From: an uncultured Myxococcales bacterium
Lineage (GTDB): Bacteria; Myxococcota_A; Polyangia; Polyangiales; Polyangiaceae
DNA length: 38,535 nucleotides
Reading direction: 5' to 3'
Assembly (NCBI GenBank): GCA_937872925.1
Contig: CALMUT010000102.1
Coordinates: 1-38,535 of the forward strand
A program made the position numbers and the translations under genes. This document shows, one piece after another, positions 24,825 to 33,294 of this stretch (positions are counted from its first letter, which is position 1; each line of letters starts with the position of its first letter). Below the pieces are notes generated by a model. The model saw only the letters and a list, made by a program, of their open reading frames with translations, was not told the origin of the DNA and ran no database searches.

Positions 24825-26177
24825 ATGCGTCGCGCCACATGTCTCACCGTTTTCGTCCTGCTCAGCTCGTCAGGAGCCGCGCAGGCGCAGCAAGGGCCAG
24901 CTCCCGGCAGCGTCGTGGTCCCCTCGGGGGGCGGTGACGTCATCGTGACCCCCGGAGCGACTACGGTCACGCAGTCCTCGGTTCCCCCGCCCGGCTACGG
25001 CGCACCCGCGCCGGGCTCAGACAGCTACTTGCCGTCGAGCGCCCGCGCCACGACGGATACTTCACGTTCTAGCGACGGCTTCGACCTCAACTCTCCCGGC
25101 TCCGGCGGCGGCACCGTGCGCGGCGGCAAAGGCTCGAGCGCGATCCTCGGCACTCGCGCCATGAGCGTGCCACCGATCCACACCGTCAAGAAGGGCGACA
25201 CGCTTTGGGATTTGAGCGGTCGCTACTACGGGAACCCTTGGAACTGGCCGAAAATCTGGAGCTACAACCCACAGGTCACCAATCCCCACTGGATCCACCC
25301 TGGAGATCAGCTGCGCATGCGCCGGGCGGGGGAAGGTGGCATGCGCGATAGCGCGAACTTGATGGGCACGGGCGCAGGCGGCTTTGTGAACCGGCGACCG
25401 GCGGTGCCCCGCAACACTGTGTTCCTGCGCGGGCAGGGCATGATTGACGACCCGGAGCGCGAAGTCTGGGGAGAACTCATCGGTTCCCGCGAGGACCAGA
25501 TGCTGCTGTCTGAAGGCAACAACGCCTATCTCCAGATCAAGCCGAACCACGACGTGCAGATCGGTCAGGAGCTCACGATCTTCCGCGCGGTGCGCCGCCC
25601 CGAACAAGTCAAGGGTGCACGACGGCCTCCGGGTATGATCATCGCCATCAAAGGCACCGTGCGCGTGGACCACTGGGACGAGAAGTCCCGCATCGCCCGT
25701 GCGAAGATCGTCGAATCTACGGACGTGATCGAACGTGGCGCGCTGATCGGGCCCGTTGGGCGCCGTTTCGATGTGGTGCCGCCTCGCCCCGCCAGCGTCG
25801 ACCGCTGGGCGCGGGTGCTCACCAGCATCTACCCCCACGAGTTGTATGGGCAGAATCAAGTGGTGTTCATCGACCGCGGTACAGAGGACGGTCTCTCTGC
25901 AGGCAACCGGCTCTTCATCGTGAAGAAGGGTGACGCCTGGCGCCATACGCTCAAAACCGCCAGCAAGTCCGCACGCGCTCGGGTACGCCAGGACACTCCG
26001 GAAGCGTCCCGCTCGGATTCCACGCCGCTCAAGGGCGACGAGAAGAAGTTCCCCGAGGAAGTGGTCGGTGAGCTGCGCGTATTGCGAGCCAACAAGTACA
26101 GCTCCATCGCAATGGTGACCGCGTCGCATCGCGAAATCGAGCCAGGCGACCGGGCCGTTTCTCGCCGGGGCTACTAG
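24825..26177 (+). CDS. exported LysM-domain (peptidoglycan-binding) protein
   Basis: 450 residues. The start ATG 24825 follows a GAAAGGA ribosome-binding site and yields a Sec signal peptide ending at about residue 21 (SSGAAQA). A Pro/Gly/Ser-rich stretch runs to about 110. The LysM domain is at 118-167 (HTVKKGDTLWDLSGRYYG, WPKIWSYNP, WIHPGDQLRM). The C-terminal ~270 residues contain repeated beta-rich units (VGQELTIFRAVRRPEQ-like and DGLSAGNRLFIVKKGD) that I do not assign to a family. No catalytic hydrolase motif is seen, so it is more likely a wall-binding scaffold than an enzyme. Confidence 0.85.
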   Translation: MRRATCLTVFVLLSSSGAAQAQQGPAPGSVVVPSGGGDVIVTPGATTVTQSSVPPPGYGAPAPGSDSYLPSSARATTDTSRSSDGFDLNSPGSGGGTVRGGKGSSAILGTRAMSVPPIHTVKKGDTLWDLSGRYYGNPWNWPKIWSYNPQVTNPHWIHPGDQLRMRRAGEGGMRDSANLMGTGAGGFVNRRPAVPRNTVFLRGQGMIDDPEREVWGELIGSREDQMLLSEGNNAYLQIKPNHDVQIGQELTIFRAVRRPEQVKGARRPPGMIIAIKGTVRVDHWDEKSRIARAKIVESTDVIERGALIGPVGRRFDVVPPRPASVDRWARVLTSIYPHELYGQNQVVFIDRGTEDGLSAGNRLFIVKKGDAWRHTLKTASKSARARVRQDTPEASRSDSTPLKGDEKKFPEEVVGELRVLRANKYSSIAMVTASHREIEPGDRAVSRRGY

Positions 26178-26212
26178 CAACGGGCGAAAAGGCTGCGCGA
26201 TCTGGGGTTGGT

Positions 26213-26227
26213 CGCCGCATTGCGGCG
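26213..26227. terminator. short hairpin after the LysM gene
   Basis: The inverted repeat cgccgca-t-tgcggcg stands 36 bases after the LysM stop codon. It can form a five-base stem with a five-base loop. No T run, so this is a weak terminator candidate. Confidence 0.3.
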
Positions 26228-26289
26228 CATTGGTATCGCCCCCGAGGCCGCAGGGTGGCGTCCCTGGCCGTTCGGTCGCTGAAAGGTTT

Positions 26290-26316
26290 TTGACCTCCGC
26301 GCCGGCGGGGTACACT
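26290..26316 (+). promoter_or_regulatory. candidate promoter of the 26331-33294 operon
   Basis: TTGACC (26290-26295) and TACACT (26311-26316) are good hexamers but are spaced 15 bases apart, shorter than the preferred 17. The first ATG follows 14 bases after the -10. Nothing else promoter-like is seen in 26178-26330. Confidence 0.4.
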
Positions 26317-26330
26317 CGCGGCGGTTCACC

Positions 26331-26735
26331 ATGGGGCCAAATCGCATCTTTTTCCCCCAAGACGCTCTGGATACCTGGATGGGTACGGGGCGTGTCGACT
26401 TGCTCGACGGCCAGGTCATCGTGCAAGGCGAGGGGCGCCGCTACCGCGTGGTTGAGGCCGTGCGGGTCATCGCAGAGGTAACCGGTGGACTGGACGAGTA
26501 TGAGCTCGTGGGGCGAGTCAAGAGCGTCGTCTACTTGACGGAGCTAGGCGCTGAGCTACTCGGAACCTCCATGGTGATTGGTGATCTGGCGTATGAAGTC
26601 ATTCCTGGCTTCATGGGTACGCCGGTGGGAAGCTTCTCCGAGCACCGCGCCAAGAGTGCGCCGCCCCCCGCCAGCGCTGCACCCACGAGCGACGAGCAGT
26701 TGCTCGCGCAATACCTAATGCAGACTTTGGAGTAA
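26331..26735 (+). CDS. conserved-looking protein of unknown function, first gene of the hem operon
   Basis: 134 residues, not recognised. Sequence begins MGPNRIFFPQDALDTWMGTG and has a compact beta-rich look (GRVDLLDGQVIVQGEGRRYR) followed by a Pro/Ala/Ser-rich stretch and a short C-terminal helix (DEQLLAQYLMQTLE). No signal peptide or membrane span. It stands eight bases before the CcsA/HemX-like gene, so it is probably cotranscribed with hemA and hemC. Confidence 0.7.
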   Translation: MGPNRIFFPQDALDTWMGTGRVDLLDGQVIVQGEGRRYRVVEAVRVIAEVTGGLDEYELVGRVKSVVYLTELGAELLGTSMVIGDLAYEVIPGFMGTPVGSFSEHRAKSAPPPASAAPTSDEQLLAQYLMQTLE

Positions 26736-26743
26736 CCGCCCCC

Positions 26744-27559
26744 ATGACAGATCTAGCCACTGCGGCGTTCATGCTGGGTGTGGTGCTCTACTCGGTGGCG
26801 ACCACGCTGTTCTTCTTGGATCTCGCTCGCAAGGAGCCGTTGGCGCGTGTGTGGGGCCCCGTCACGCTCGCAGCGGGCGCGCTGCTGCACGGCACACACG
26901 TGGTTACGGCGAGTCTGCTCTCCCACGTGTGCCCCGTCGAGTCGCTGCACTTCGCGCTCAGTCTAAGCGGGTTGATCGCCGTGATCGCGTTCTTGGTCAT
27001 GCCAGGTCGCGCGCGCATCCACGCAATCGGCGCGGTAGTTGCGCCGCTTGCGCTGACCTTTCTGGTCGGCGCGCAGTTCGTCGATGCCGGGCGCTCTGCG
27101 GCGGATGTATCGCGCCCGCTGTTGGCGGCGCATATCACAGCGAACTTGATCGGCGTCGGCCTGTTCCTCTTGGCGGGTGCATCGGGTGCCTTCTATTTGG
27201 TGCAGGAACGCCGCCTAAAAGAGAAGCGCATGGGCGGTTTCGTCGCCAAGTTGCCACCTCTTGATTCTCTCGATCGTGCGGAGCACCGCTTTCTGCTTGC
27301 AGGATTCCCGTTGCTCACCTTCGGCATCGTGACGGGCGCTGTCTTCGCGAGCCAACTGGGCAGTGCCACGAGCGCCGCAGCTATCCGCGCAGCACTCGGC
27401 TACGCCACATGGATCTTGGCTGCACTCGTGCTGGTGATGCGCGCTGTGGCGGGTTGGCGCGGTCGTCGCTCCGCGTACGGCACGCTGGCGGGAGTGCTTT
27501 GCGTGGTCATCGTGATGCTCCTTTATGTCGTCCGCGCGGGCGGTGGAGGCACCGGGTGA
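26744..27559 (+). CDS. CcsA/HemX-like integral membrane protein
   Basis: 271 residues with about eight hydrophobic helices. The arrangement, and its place directly upstream of hemA, match the HemX/CcsA family linked to cytochrome c assembly or heme handling. The tryptophan-rich WGxYWxWDP motif that CcsA proteins use around heme is not found; the corresponding place reads VFASQLGSATSAAAIRAALG. The usual C-terminal GWRGRRSA segment is present. So heme handling by the classic mechanism is doubtful, and the role may be structural or regulatory for HemA. The TGA overlaps the GTG start of hemA (GTGA). Confidence 0.75.
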   Translation: MTDLATAAFMLGVVLYSVATTLFFLDLARKEPLARVWGPVTLAAGALLHGTHVVTASLLSHVCPVESLHFALSLSGLIAVIAFLVMPGRARIHAIGAVVAPLALTFLVGAQFVDAGRSAADVSRPLLAAHITANLIGVGLFLLAGASGAFYLVQERRLKEKRMGGFVAKLPPLDSLDRAEHRFLLAGFPLLTFGIVTGAVFASQLGSATSAAAIRAALGYATWILAALVLVMRAVAGWRGRRSAYGTLAGVLCVVIVMLLYVVRAGGGGTG

Positions 27560-28974
27560 TCGTCGTCGTAGGGCTCAGCCACCGCACGGCGCCGATCGAG
27601 ATCCGAGAGCGCATCGCGCTTAGCAAGGACCAGGTCGAGAAGGCGCTTCAGGAGGTTCTGGCGCAGCCCAGCATCGGCGAGGCGATGTTGGTCAGCACCT
27701 GCAACCGCGTCGAGTTGGTGGCGGCTGGTAACGGGGAGTCTGCGGAGCTGGATCGCGTGGCAAGCGAAGCGGTGGAAGCCATCGCGAAGATCGCTCCCGG
27801 CGTAAAAAACCACCTATACGTACATGCCGGCGCGGATGCGGTGCGGCATCTATTTCGGGTCGCATCGTCATTGGACTCATTGGTGCTGGGGGAACCCCAG
27901 ATCCTGGGTCAAGTGAAGGAAGCGTTCGAAGTGGCACGCCGTCTGAGCAGCGTCGGGCGTTGTCTGCACCGCACCGTGCCCAGAGCGCTCCGCACCGCCA
28001 AGCGGGTGCGCACCGAGACCAACATCGGTGCGGGCCAAGTGAGCGTGCCCAGCGTCGGCGTCGACCTGGCCAAGCAGATCTTCGGGGATCTGAAAGGCCG
28101 TACCGTCGTGCTGCTGGGCTCCGGAGAGATGGCGGAAACCGCGGCGAAACTCCTGAAGAACGCCGGCTGTCGGCTCATCGTCGTGGGGCGTAACGCGGCG
28201 CGCGTGTCGCTGCTTTCCCGCGCAGTCGGTGGTGAGGGTTTCACTTGGGAGCGTTTGGATGAGGCGCTCACCATAGGGGACGTCGTTGTCACCAGCACCA
28301 GCGCACCAGGATTCGTCGTGCCGCAATCCCTCGTCGCCGGGTTGCGTCGCAAGCGACGCGGCCGGAGCCTATTCTTCATTGACCTAGCCGTGCCCCGGGA
28401 CGTGGAGCCGAGCGTTGAGCAGCTCGACAACGTATTTCTCTACAACGTCGATGATCTCTCGCATGTGGTTGCCGAGACCCTCGCCTCCCGGGAACGGGAA
28501 GCCGAGCGCGCCGAAACCATCGTTGCCGAGGAAACAGCTGGCTGGGAGCGCTGGGCCGACGCAGAGCTGGTCACTCCGACCATCGTCGCCTTGCGTGAGC
28601 ATTTTTCAACGGTTCTCAGCAAGGAACTCGACAAGAGCCTTCGCAGTCGCTTGAAACACCTCGGCGACGAAGAGCGCCAAGCACTACAAGACATGCTGGA
28701 CGCCTCCGTGAACAAGTTGTTGCACGCGCCCACCAAGCGACTCCGACGCAGAGCGATCGGCGACCGCGCAGAAGCGGAGCGTGCGGAACAACGCGCCGAG
28801 CAACGCGCCGAGCAGTTGGCGGCCCTGCTCGACGAGCTCTTCGGACCCGGCGACGATGCCGACAATGGGCCGCCGAGTCGCTCGGTGCCACCTTCTGGAC
28901 AAGAGGCCACGCAAGAATCCGAGACCCAGGGCAAAGTGGCGAGTCGCCCACGCCCGACGGGGAGCGATCGATGA
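27556..28974 (+). CDS. hemA: glutamyl-tRNA reductase
   Basis: Reduces glutamyl-tRNA to glutamate-1-semialdehyde with NADPH, the first committed step of C5-pathway tetrapyrrole synthesis. 472 residues from GTG 27556, chosen because IVVVGLSHRTAPIEIRERIA is the conserved N-terminus. Catalytic Cys49 is in STCNRVEL. The NADPH domain carries VVLLGSGEMAETAA, and the dimerisation helix lies in the C-terminal third. About 60 residues beyond the usual end are Ala/Glu/Arg-rich, with AEQR repeats, then a polar tail. Coupled to the upstream membrane protein gene by a four-base overlap; hemC follows 40 bases later. Confidence 0.95.
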   Translation: MIVVVGLSHRTAPIEIRERIALSKDQVEKALQEVLAQPSIGEAMLVSTCNRVELVAAGNGESAELDRVASEAVEAIAKIAPGVKNHLYVHAGADAVRHLFRVASSLDSLVLGEPQILGQVKEAFEVARRLSSVGRCLHRTVPRALRTAKRVRTETNIGAGQVSVPSVGVDLAKQIFGDLKGRTVVLLGSGEMAETAAKLLKNAGCRLIVVGRNAARVSLLSRAVGGEGFTWERLDEALTIGDVVVTSTSAPGFVVPQSLVAGLRRKRRGRSLFFIDLAVPRDVEPSVEQLDNVFLYNVDDLSHVVAETLASREREAERAETIVAEETAGWERWADAELVTPTIVALREHFSTVLSKELDKSLRSRLKHLGDEERQALQDMLDASVNKLLHAPTKRLRRRAIGDRAEAERAEQRAEQRAEQLAALLDELFGPGDDADNGPPSRSVPPSGQEATQESETQGKVASRPRPTGSDR

Positions 28975-29014
28975 TTGACGCTGCGAGCGCGTTCTGTGAG
29001 CGTGCGCGCTCCAG

Positions 29015-29917
29015 ATGACGACCCAGCTAACGGTTGCGACCCGAAAAAGCGCGCTGGCCTTGGCCCAGACCCGGGCGTTCATGCAGCGCTTGCGCGATGC
29101 GCACCCGGGCCTCGAGCTTGAAGAACTGCACATCGTCACCACCGGTGACCGAGTGCAAGACCGAGCACTCAGCGAGATTGGCGGCAAGGGTCTGTTCATC
29201 AAAGAGATCGAAGAAGCCCTGCTTGATGGGCGCGCAGACGTGGCAGTGCATTCCATCAAGGACGTACCCGCGGAACTCGCCCCCGGCTTGGCGCTCGGCT
29301 GCATTCCCTCCCGGGAGGACGCGCGGGACGTGCTGATCACCCGTGACAACAAACCGCTGAGTGAGTTGGCCCAAGGCGCGCGGCTGGGCACATCGTCTCT
29401 ACGTCGACGTGTGCAGCTCGCCCTGCTGCGACCCGATCTTGAGGTCCTGCCCATGCGCGGGAATGTCGACACGCGGCTGCGCAAGCTTTCGGAAGGTCAG
29501 GTGGACGCGATCATCTTGGCGCAAGCCGGTCTGGTGCGTCTGAGCCTTGCAGATCGCGGGACACAGCTCTTGGAGCCCGAGCAGTGTTTGCCTGCAGTAG
29601 GGCAGGGTGCACTGGGAATCGAAATCCGCGACGGGGACGCCGCGACCCTCAGTATTCTGCAGAAGCTCGAAGACGTCGAGACAGCTCGCCGGGTGCGTGC
29701 AGAACGGGGCGTGATGCGCGCTGTCGACGGCAGCTGCCAGATGCCCGTGGCTGCTTACGCGTTGCGGGAAGGCGAGGTCATGTTCCTGCGCGGGCTCCTG
29801 GCGGAACCCGACGGCACGCGGCTGCGCACCCAAGAGGTGCGGGCGCCGTGGCCCAAGAGCGCAGAGGACGCCGAGCGGATCGGCCTCGAACTGGGCGCGC
29901 TGTTGAAGCAGGCATGA
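29015..29917 (+). CDS. hemC: porphobilinogen deaminase (hydroxymethylbilane synthase)
   Basis: Joins four porphobilinogen units into hydroxymethylbilane, on the way to heme, siroheme and cobalamin. 300 residues, normal length. Seen: TRKSALALAQ at 9-18, GGKGLFIKEIEEAL at 56-69, HSIKDVP at 79-85 (substrate-binding region), LGTSSLRRR at 124-132, and Cys241 in DGSCQMP, which holds the dipyrromethane cofactor. All key segments are intact. The stop overlaps the lpxK ATG (ATGA), so the two are coupled. Confidence 0.95.
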   Translation: MTTQLTVATRKSALALAQTRAFMQRLRDAHPGLELEELHIVTTGDRVQDRALSEIGGKGLFIKEIEEALLDGRADVAVHSIKDVPAELAPGLALGCIPSREDARDVLITRDNKPLSELAQGARLGTSSLRRRVQLALLRPDLEVLPMRGNVDTRLRKLSEGQVDAIILAQAGLVRLSLADRGTQLLEPEQCLPAVGQGALGIEIRDGDAATLSILQKLEDVETARRVRAERGVMRAVDGSCQMPVAAYALREGEVMFLRGLLAEPDGTRLRTQEVRAPWPKSAEDAERIGLELGALLKQA

Positions 29918-30945
29918 TCGCCCGCAGTTGGTCCCGCCGGGCCGCGGAAACCCTAGAAGACGCTCGATTTTCCGGCGTGCTGGCCCGGAGCGGGGCAGCG
30001 TTGTGGCAGCGCTTCGCTACGGCGCGCCGCCCGCTGCGCGTGCCCGCAAACCTGCGCGTTGTCGGCGTTGGCGGTGCGGTGCTCGGTGGCTCCGGTAAGA
30101 CGCCGCTGGCCTTGAGCGTCGCGCGGGCGTTGAGCAAAGCGGGGGCTCCCGTCGCAGTCGTTGCGTCTCCCTATCCCGCGCGTGTCGCATCTGCTCGCGT
30201 GGTGTCCGCTGACGACGACTTTCGGCGGGTGGGCGACGAAGCGCTCCTGCTCGCCCCTGCGCTGCAAAGCACCAGCGGCCCCGTATTCGTGAATCCATCT
30301 CGGGCCGCCGCGCTCGCTTTGGCAGCAGACGTCGCAAGCATCGTTGTGATCGATGGGCTGCTGCAAGCAACGCCCAACCCGGTAACGCTCTCGCTTTTGG
30401 CGCTCGACGGTGCGCGGCCTTGGGGCGCTGGGCGTTGTCCCCCCGCGGGCGATCTGCGCGCTGCGCGCCACGAGTTACTTCAGGCGTGTGATGCCCTGGT
30501 ACAGATGGACGGCGCGCCAACCGAACCCGCGCTTCGGCCATGCTACGCGGCTGCGCGGCGCTTACTTGGTGCGCGCTTGGACAGCGGAGAAGTGTTGCCA
30601 CCTGAGCAACTCACAGGACTGCGCGTCGGCGTGTGTTTGGGCGTTGCGCGTCCGGAGCGCGTGCTCGACATGCTGCTCGCGGCGGGCATTCGTCCTGAAG
30701 CGGTATGGCTCGACGCCGATCACCGAGCGCCCCGCCCGCCGCGGGCTCTGGCCGCCGTGGATCTGTGGCTCACGACCTCCAAATGTGCGGTCAAGCTTCC
30801 GGCCACCCTGACGGGCAGGGCCGTGGCCGTCCTGGACGTGGAGTGGGTGCTGGAAAAATCGTTGATTTCATTGGTGATTTCCCGCTGTGGTGCGGACCGC
30901 GGCGCACCGTTTTCCCGCGTGAGTAGTGCTCCGACCACGTGCTAG
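29914..30945 (+). CDS. lpxK: tetraacyldisaccharide 4'-kinase (lipid A synthesis)
   Basis: Phosphorylates the lipid A disaccharide at the 4' position on the inner membrane. 343 residues. The Walker A loop GGSGKT is at 58-63, followed by GDEALLLA (107-114). The segment that normally reads DDGxQ is VIDGLLQ at 145-151, so the first Asp of the usual pair is Ile146; the later N/G-rich block (ARPWGAGRCPPAGDLR) is recognisable. Function is probable but the enzyme is divergent. The ATG overlaps the hemC stop, an unusual pairing of tetrapyrrole and lipid A genes. Confidence 0.85.
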   Translation: MIARSWSRRAAETLEDARFSGVLARSGAALWQRFATARRPLRVPANLRVVGVGGAVLGGSGKTPLALSVARALSKAGAPVAVVASPYPARVASARVVSADDDFRRVGDEALLLAPALQSTSGPVFVNPSRAAALALAADVASIVVIDGLLQATPNPVTLSLLALDGARPWGAGRCPPAGDLRAARHELLQACDALVQMDGAPTEPALRPCYAAARRLLGARLDSGEVLPPEQLTGLRVGVCLGVARPERVLDMLLAAGIRPEAVWLDADHRAPRPPRALAAVDLWLTTSKCAVKLPATLTGRAVAVLDVEWVLEKSLISLVISRCGADRGAPFSRVSSAPTTC

Positions 30946-30955
30946 AGTCCCGCGC

Positions 30956-31567
30956 ATGTTTGGCCTCAGCCCGTTTTCCTCGAACCGTTTCCGAGTGACA
31001 CTCACCGCTGCCGCTTTGGGCCTCAGCATGGTTGCATGCGGCCCCAAGGAGGGCCCGAAGACCGCCAAAGTCACCGCTGGCGACCTGCCCGTAGGCGGCG
31101 ACTGGACCGGCGTGTACTTCAGCAAGACCTACGGCTATCTGCATCTCGTCAAAGAAGGCGACACCATCAGCGGCAAGTGGCGCGTGGCAGCCGGTGACAA
31201 GTGGGGAGAGATGAGCGGGAAGGTGACCGGTAATCTCTTCAAGTACGAATGGAAGGAGCACACTATCGGCATGGTGGGTGCTTCAGCGGCGTCTTATGGG
31301 CGTGGCTATTTCCAGTACTTGGTGCCCAACGCGGACGAGGCTCACGAGATCAAGGGAGAGTGGGGCTTGAAGACGGACGAAACCGGTCGCACTTGGGAAG
31401 CCGTCAAGCAGAAGAACATGCGCTCGGATCCCGATAGCGTCATGCCCGACGAACTCGAAGGGCGCAGCACGGGCGGCGGCTGGGACGAAGGCACTACCGC
31501 CCCCGGCACCAACAGCGGTGGCGGTGACGGTGAAGGCGAAGGCGGCGGCGACGCGCCGTTGGAGTGA
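30956..31567 (+). CDS. small lipoprotein of unknown function
   Basis: 203 residues. The signal peptide ends at Cys28 (LSMVAC). The mature part begins with GDLPVGGDWTGVYFSKTYGY and looks like a compact beta-barrel or lipocalin-like fold (alternating SGKWRVAAGDKWGEMSGKV), ending in a Gly/Asp/Glu-rich tail. No family recognised. It lies 10 bases after lpxK and three bases before gcvPB, so it belongs to the long operon. A surface role is inferred from the lipobox only. Confidence 0.75.
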   Translation: MFGLSPFSSNRFRVTLTAAALGLSMVACGPKEGPKTAKVTAGDLPVGGDWTGVYFSKTYGYLHLVKEGDTISGKWRVAAGDKWGEMSGKVTGNLFKYEWKEHTIGMVGASAASYGRGYFQYLVPNADEAHEIKGEWGLKTDETGRTWEAVKQKNMRSDPDSVMPDELEGRSTGGGWDEGTTAPGTNSGGGDGEGEGGGDAPLE

Positions 31568-31570
31568 GCA

Positions 31571-33097
31571 GTGCCTGGTCAGGCGTCTCCCGGTCTGAGT
31601 TTCGAAGAGCCTCCGATTTTTGAACGCGGCGCGCCCGGCCGAACGGGCGCGTCCATCGCACCGTTGGACGTGCCCGCGGTGGATCTCGAAAAGGAGCTTG
31701 GCGCGGCCTTCCGGCGAGACCCGGCGGGCCTACCCGAAGTGAGCGAACCGGAAGCGTTCCGGCATTTCGTGCGCCTGTCGCAGTGGAACTTCAGCATCGA
31801 CACCCAGTTCTATCCGTTGGGTTCCTGCACCATGAAGTTCAACCCCAAGGTGAACGAGTGGGCGGCCCGGCTCAACGGATTTGCCGGATTGCATCCCCTG
31901 ACCCCGCCGGAGTTCGCGCAGGGCGCCTTGGAGTTGATGGTGCTGCTCGAAGACATTCTTGCCGAGATCGTTGGCATGGATGGCGTCAGCCTGCAGCCCG
32001 CCGCCGGCGCCCAGGGTGAGCTGACGGGATTGATGATGATCCGCGCGCACCATCTGGCCAACGGGCGCAGTCCCAAGAAGGTATTCATCCCGGACAGCGC
32101 GCACGGCACCAACCCGGCAAGCTGCACCCTGAACGGCCTGGAAGCCGTGCCGTTCCCCGCTGGTCCTCGTGGCATCGTGGAAGTCGAGACTCTGGCCGCG
32201 GCCCTCGAAGGCGCAAAGGGCGACGTAGCCGGGCTGATGATCACCAACCCGAACACCCTCGGCTTGTACGAGAGCGACATGCCGAAGCTAACGCGGCTGG
32301 TGCACGACTGCGGCGGATTGGTTTACGGCGACGGCGCCAATCTGAACGCAGTGCTCGGGCGCGCACGCCCTGGCGACGCAGGCGTCGACGTGATGCAGTT
32401 CAATCTGCATAAGACGTTCACCACGCCCCACGGTGGCGGCGGCCCGGGCTCGGGCCCGGTTGCCTTCAAGAAGCACCTGGAGCCGTACCAACCTGGCCCA
32501 GTGGTGAAACGGGCCGGGGAGCGCTTCGTGGTCGACGCTGACCGCCCCCAGAGCGTAGGCCGGGTGCGTTCGTTCTTTGGCAACTTCGGCATGATGGTGC
32601 GGGCCTACACCTACATTCGCGAGCTTGGGCCGGAAGGCCTCAAGGCCGTCAGTGACATGGCGGTGCTCAACGCCAACTATCTTGCGGCGGGCCTACGCAG
32701 GCATTTCCCCCTGGCGTACGAGACGCCCTTTCTGCACGAAGCGGTGTTCACGGACAAGGAGCTGGAAGCAGCGACGGGCGTCAAGACCATCGACGTCGCC
32801 AAGCGGCTCTTGGACTATGGCTTTCATTCCCCCACCGTGTACTTCCCCCTCGTGGTGCGAGGCGCGCTCATGATCGAGCCGACGGAGACGGAAACCAAAC
32901 AGACCATCGACGAGTTCGTACAGGCCATGGCGGATATCAAGCGCGAAGCCATGGAGAACCCAGAGCTGGTGAAACAGGCCCCACACGACACGCGGCTGCG
33001 GCGTCTGGACGAGGCCCGCGCCGCGCGCAAGCCGCGACTGCGTTGGACCCCCGAAACGCCGTCAGAGAACCAGCCAAACAAACCGGGAGCAAGCTGA
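31571..33097 (+). CDS. gcvPB: glycine dehydrogenase (aminomethyl-transferring) subunit 2
   Basis: PLP-dependent decarboxylation of glycine in the glycine cleavage system; the C-terminal half of P protein as a separate polypeptide. 508 residues from GTG 31571. PLP attaches to Lys281 in FNLHKTFTTPHGGGGPG; QFYPLGSCTMKFNPK at 79-93 and DSAHGTNPAS at 175-184 are conserved. It needs subunit 1 (gcvPA), the lipoyl H protein and T protein, none of which are in the window. The stop codon overlaps the ATG of the next small gene (TGATG). Confidence 0.95.
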   Translation: MPGQASPGLSFEEPPIFERGAPGRTGASIAPLDVPAVDLEKELGAAFRRDPAGLPEVSEPEAFRHFVRLSQWNFSIDTQFYPLGSCTMKFNPKVNEWAARLNGFAGLHPLTPPEFAQGALELMVLLEDILAEIVGMDGVSLQPAAGAQGELTGLMMIRAHHLANGRSPKKVFIPDSAHGTNPASCTLNGLEAVPFPAGPRGIVEVETLAAALEGAKGDVAGLMITNPNTLGLYESDMPKLTRLVHDCGGLVYGDGANLNAVLGRARPGDAGVDVMQFNLHKTFTTPHGGGGPGSGPVAFKKHLEPYQPGPVVKRAGERFVVDADRPQSVGRVRSFFGNFGMMVRAYTYIRELGPEGLKAVSDMAVLNANYLAAGLRRHFPLAYETPFLHEAVFTDKELEAATGVKTIDVAKRLLDYGFHSPTVYFPLVVRGALMIEPTETETKQTIDEFVQAMADIKREAMENPELVKQAPHDTRLRRLDEARAARKPRLRWTPETPSENQPNKPGAS

Positions 33098-33294
33098 TGT
33101 CCTGGGCAGATCAACCCGACGACCAAAAACTCGTGGTCTTCCAAATGCTGGAACGCGAGGCCATGCGGCTGGAGCGTGAAGCTGTGCACATGGAGCAAGC
33201 CGCCAAACAGCTCGGACGCCCGTCCTTGGTCGAGCGCCACGAGCTCGGTGCCAACGCGTTTCGTGACGCGATCGCCATGCTGCGCGATCAATGA
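33097..33294 (+). CDS. 65-aa helical protein coupled to gcvPB
   Basis: Sequence is charged and helical throughout (FQMLEREAMRLEREAVHMEQ), suggesting a coiled coil. The ATG overlaps the gcvPB stop (TGATG), so translation is probably coupled. No signal peptide. The gene ends seven bases into the convergent membrane protein gene. Not recognised; a partner or stabiliser of the P-protein is only a positional guess. Confidence 0.6.
   Translation: MSWADQPDDQKLVVFQMLEREAMRLEREAVHMEQAAKQLGRPSLVERHELGANAFRDAIAMLRDQ

Noticed and set aside
25062..26426. 454-aa minus-strand ORF over the LysM gene
   Set aside because: Opposite-strand shadow; the plus frame has a signal peptide, LysM domain and ribosome-binding site.
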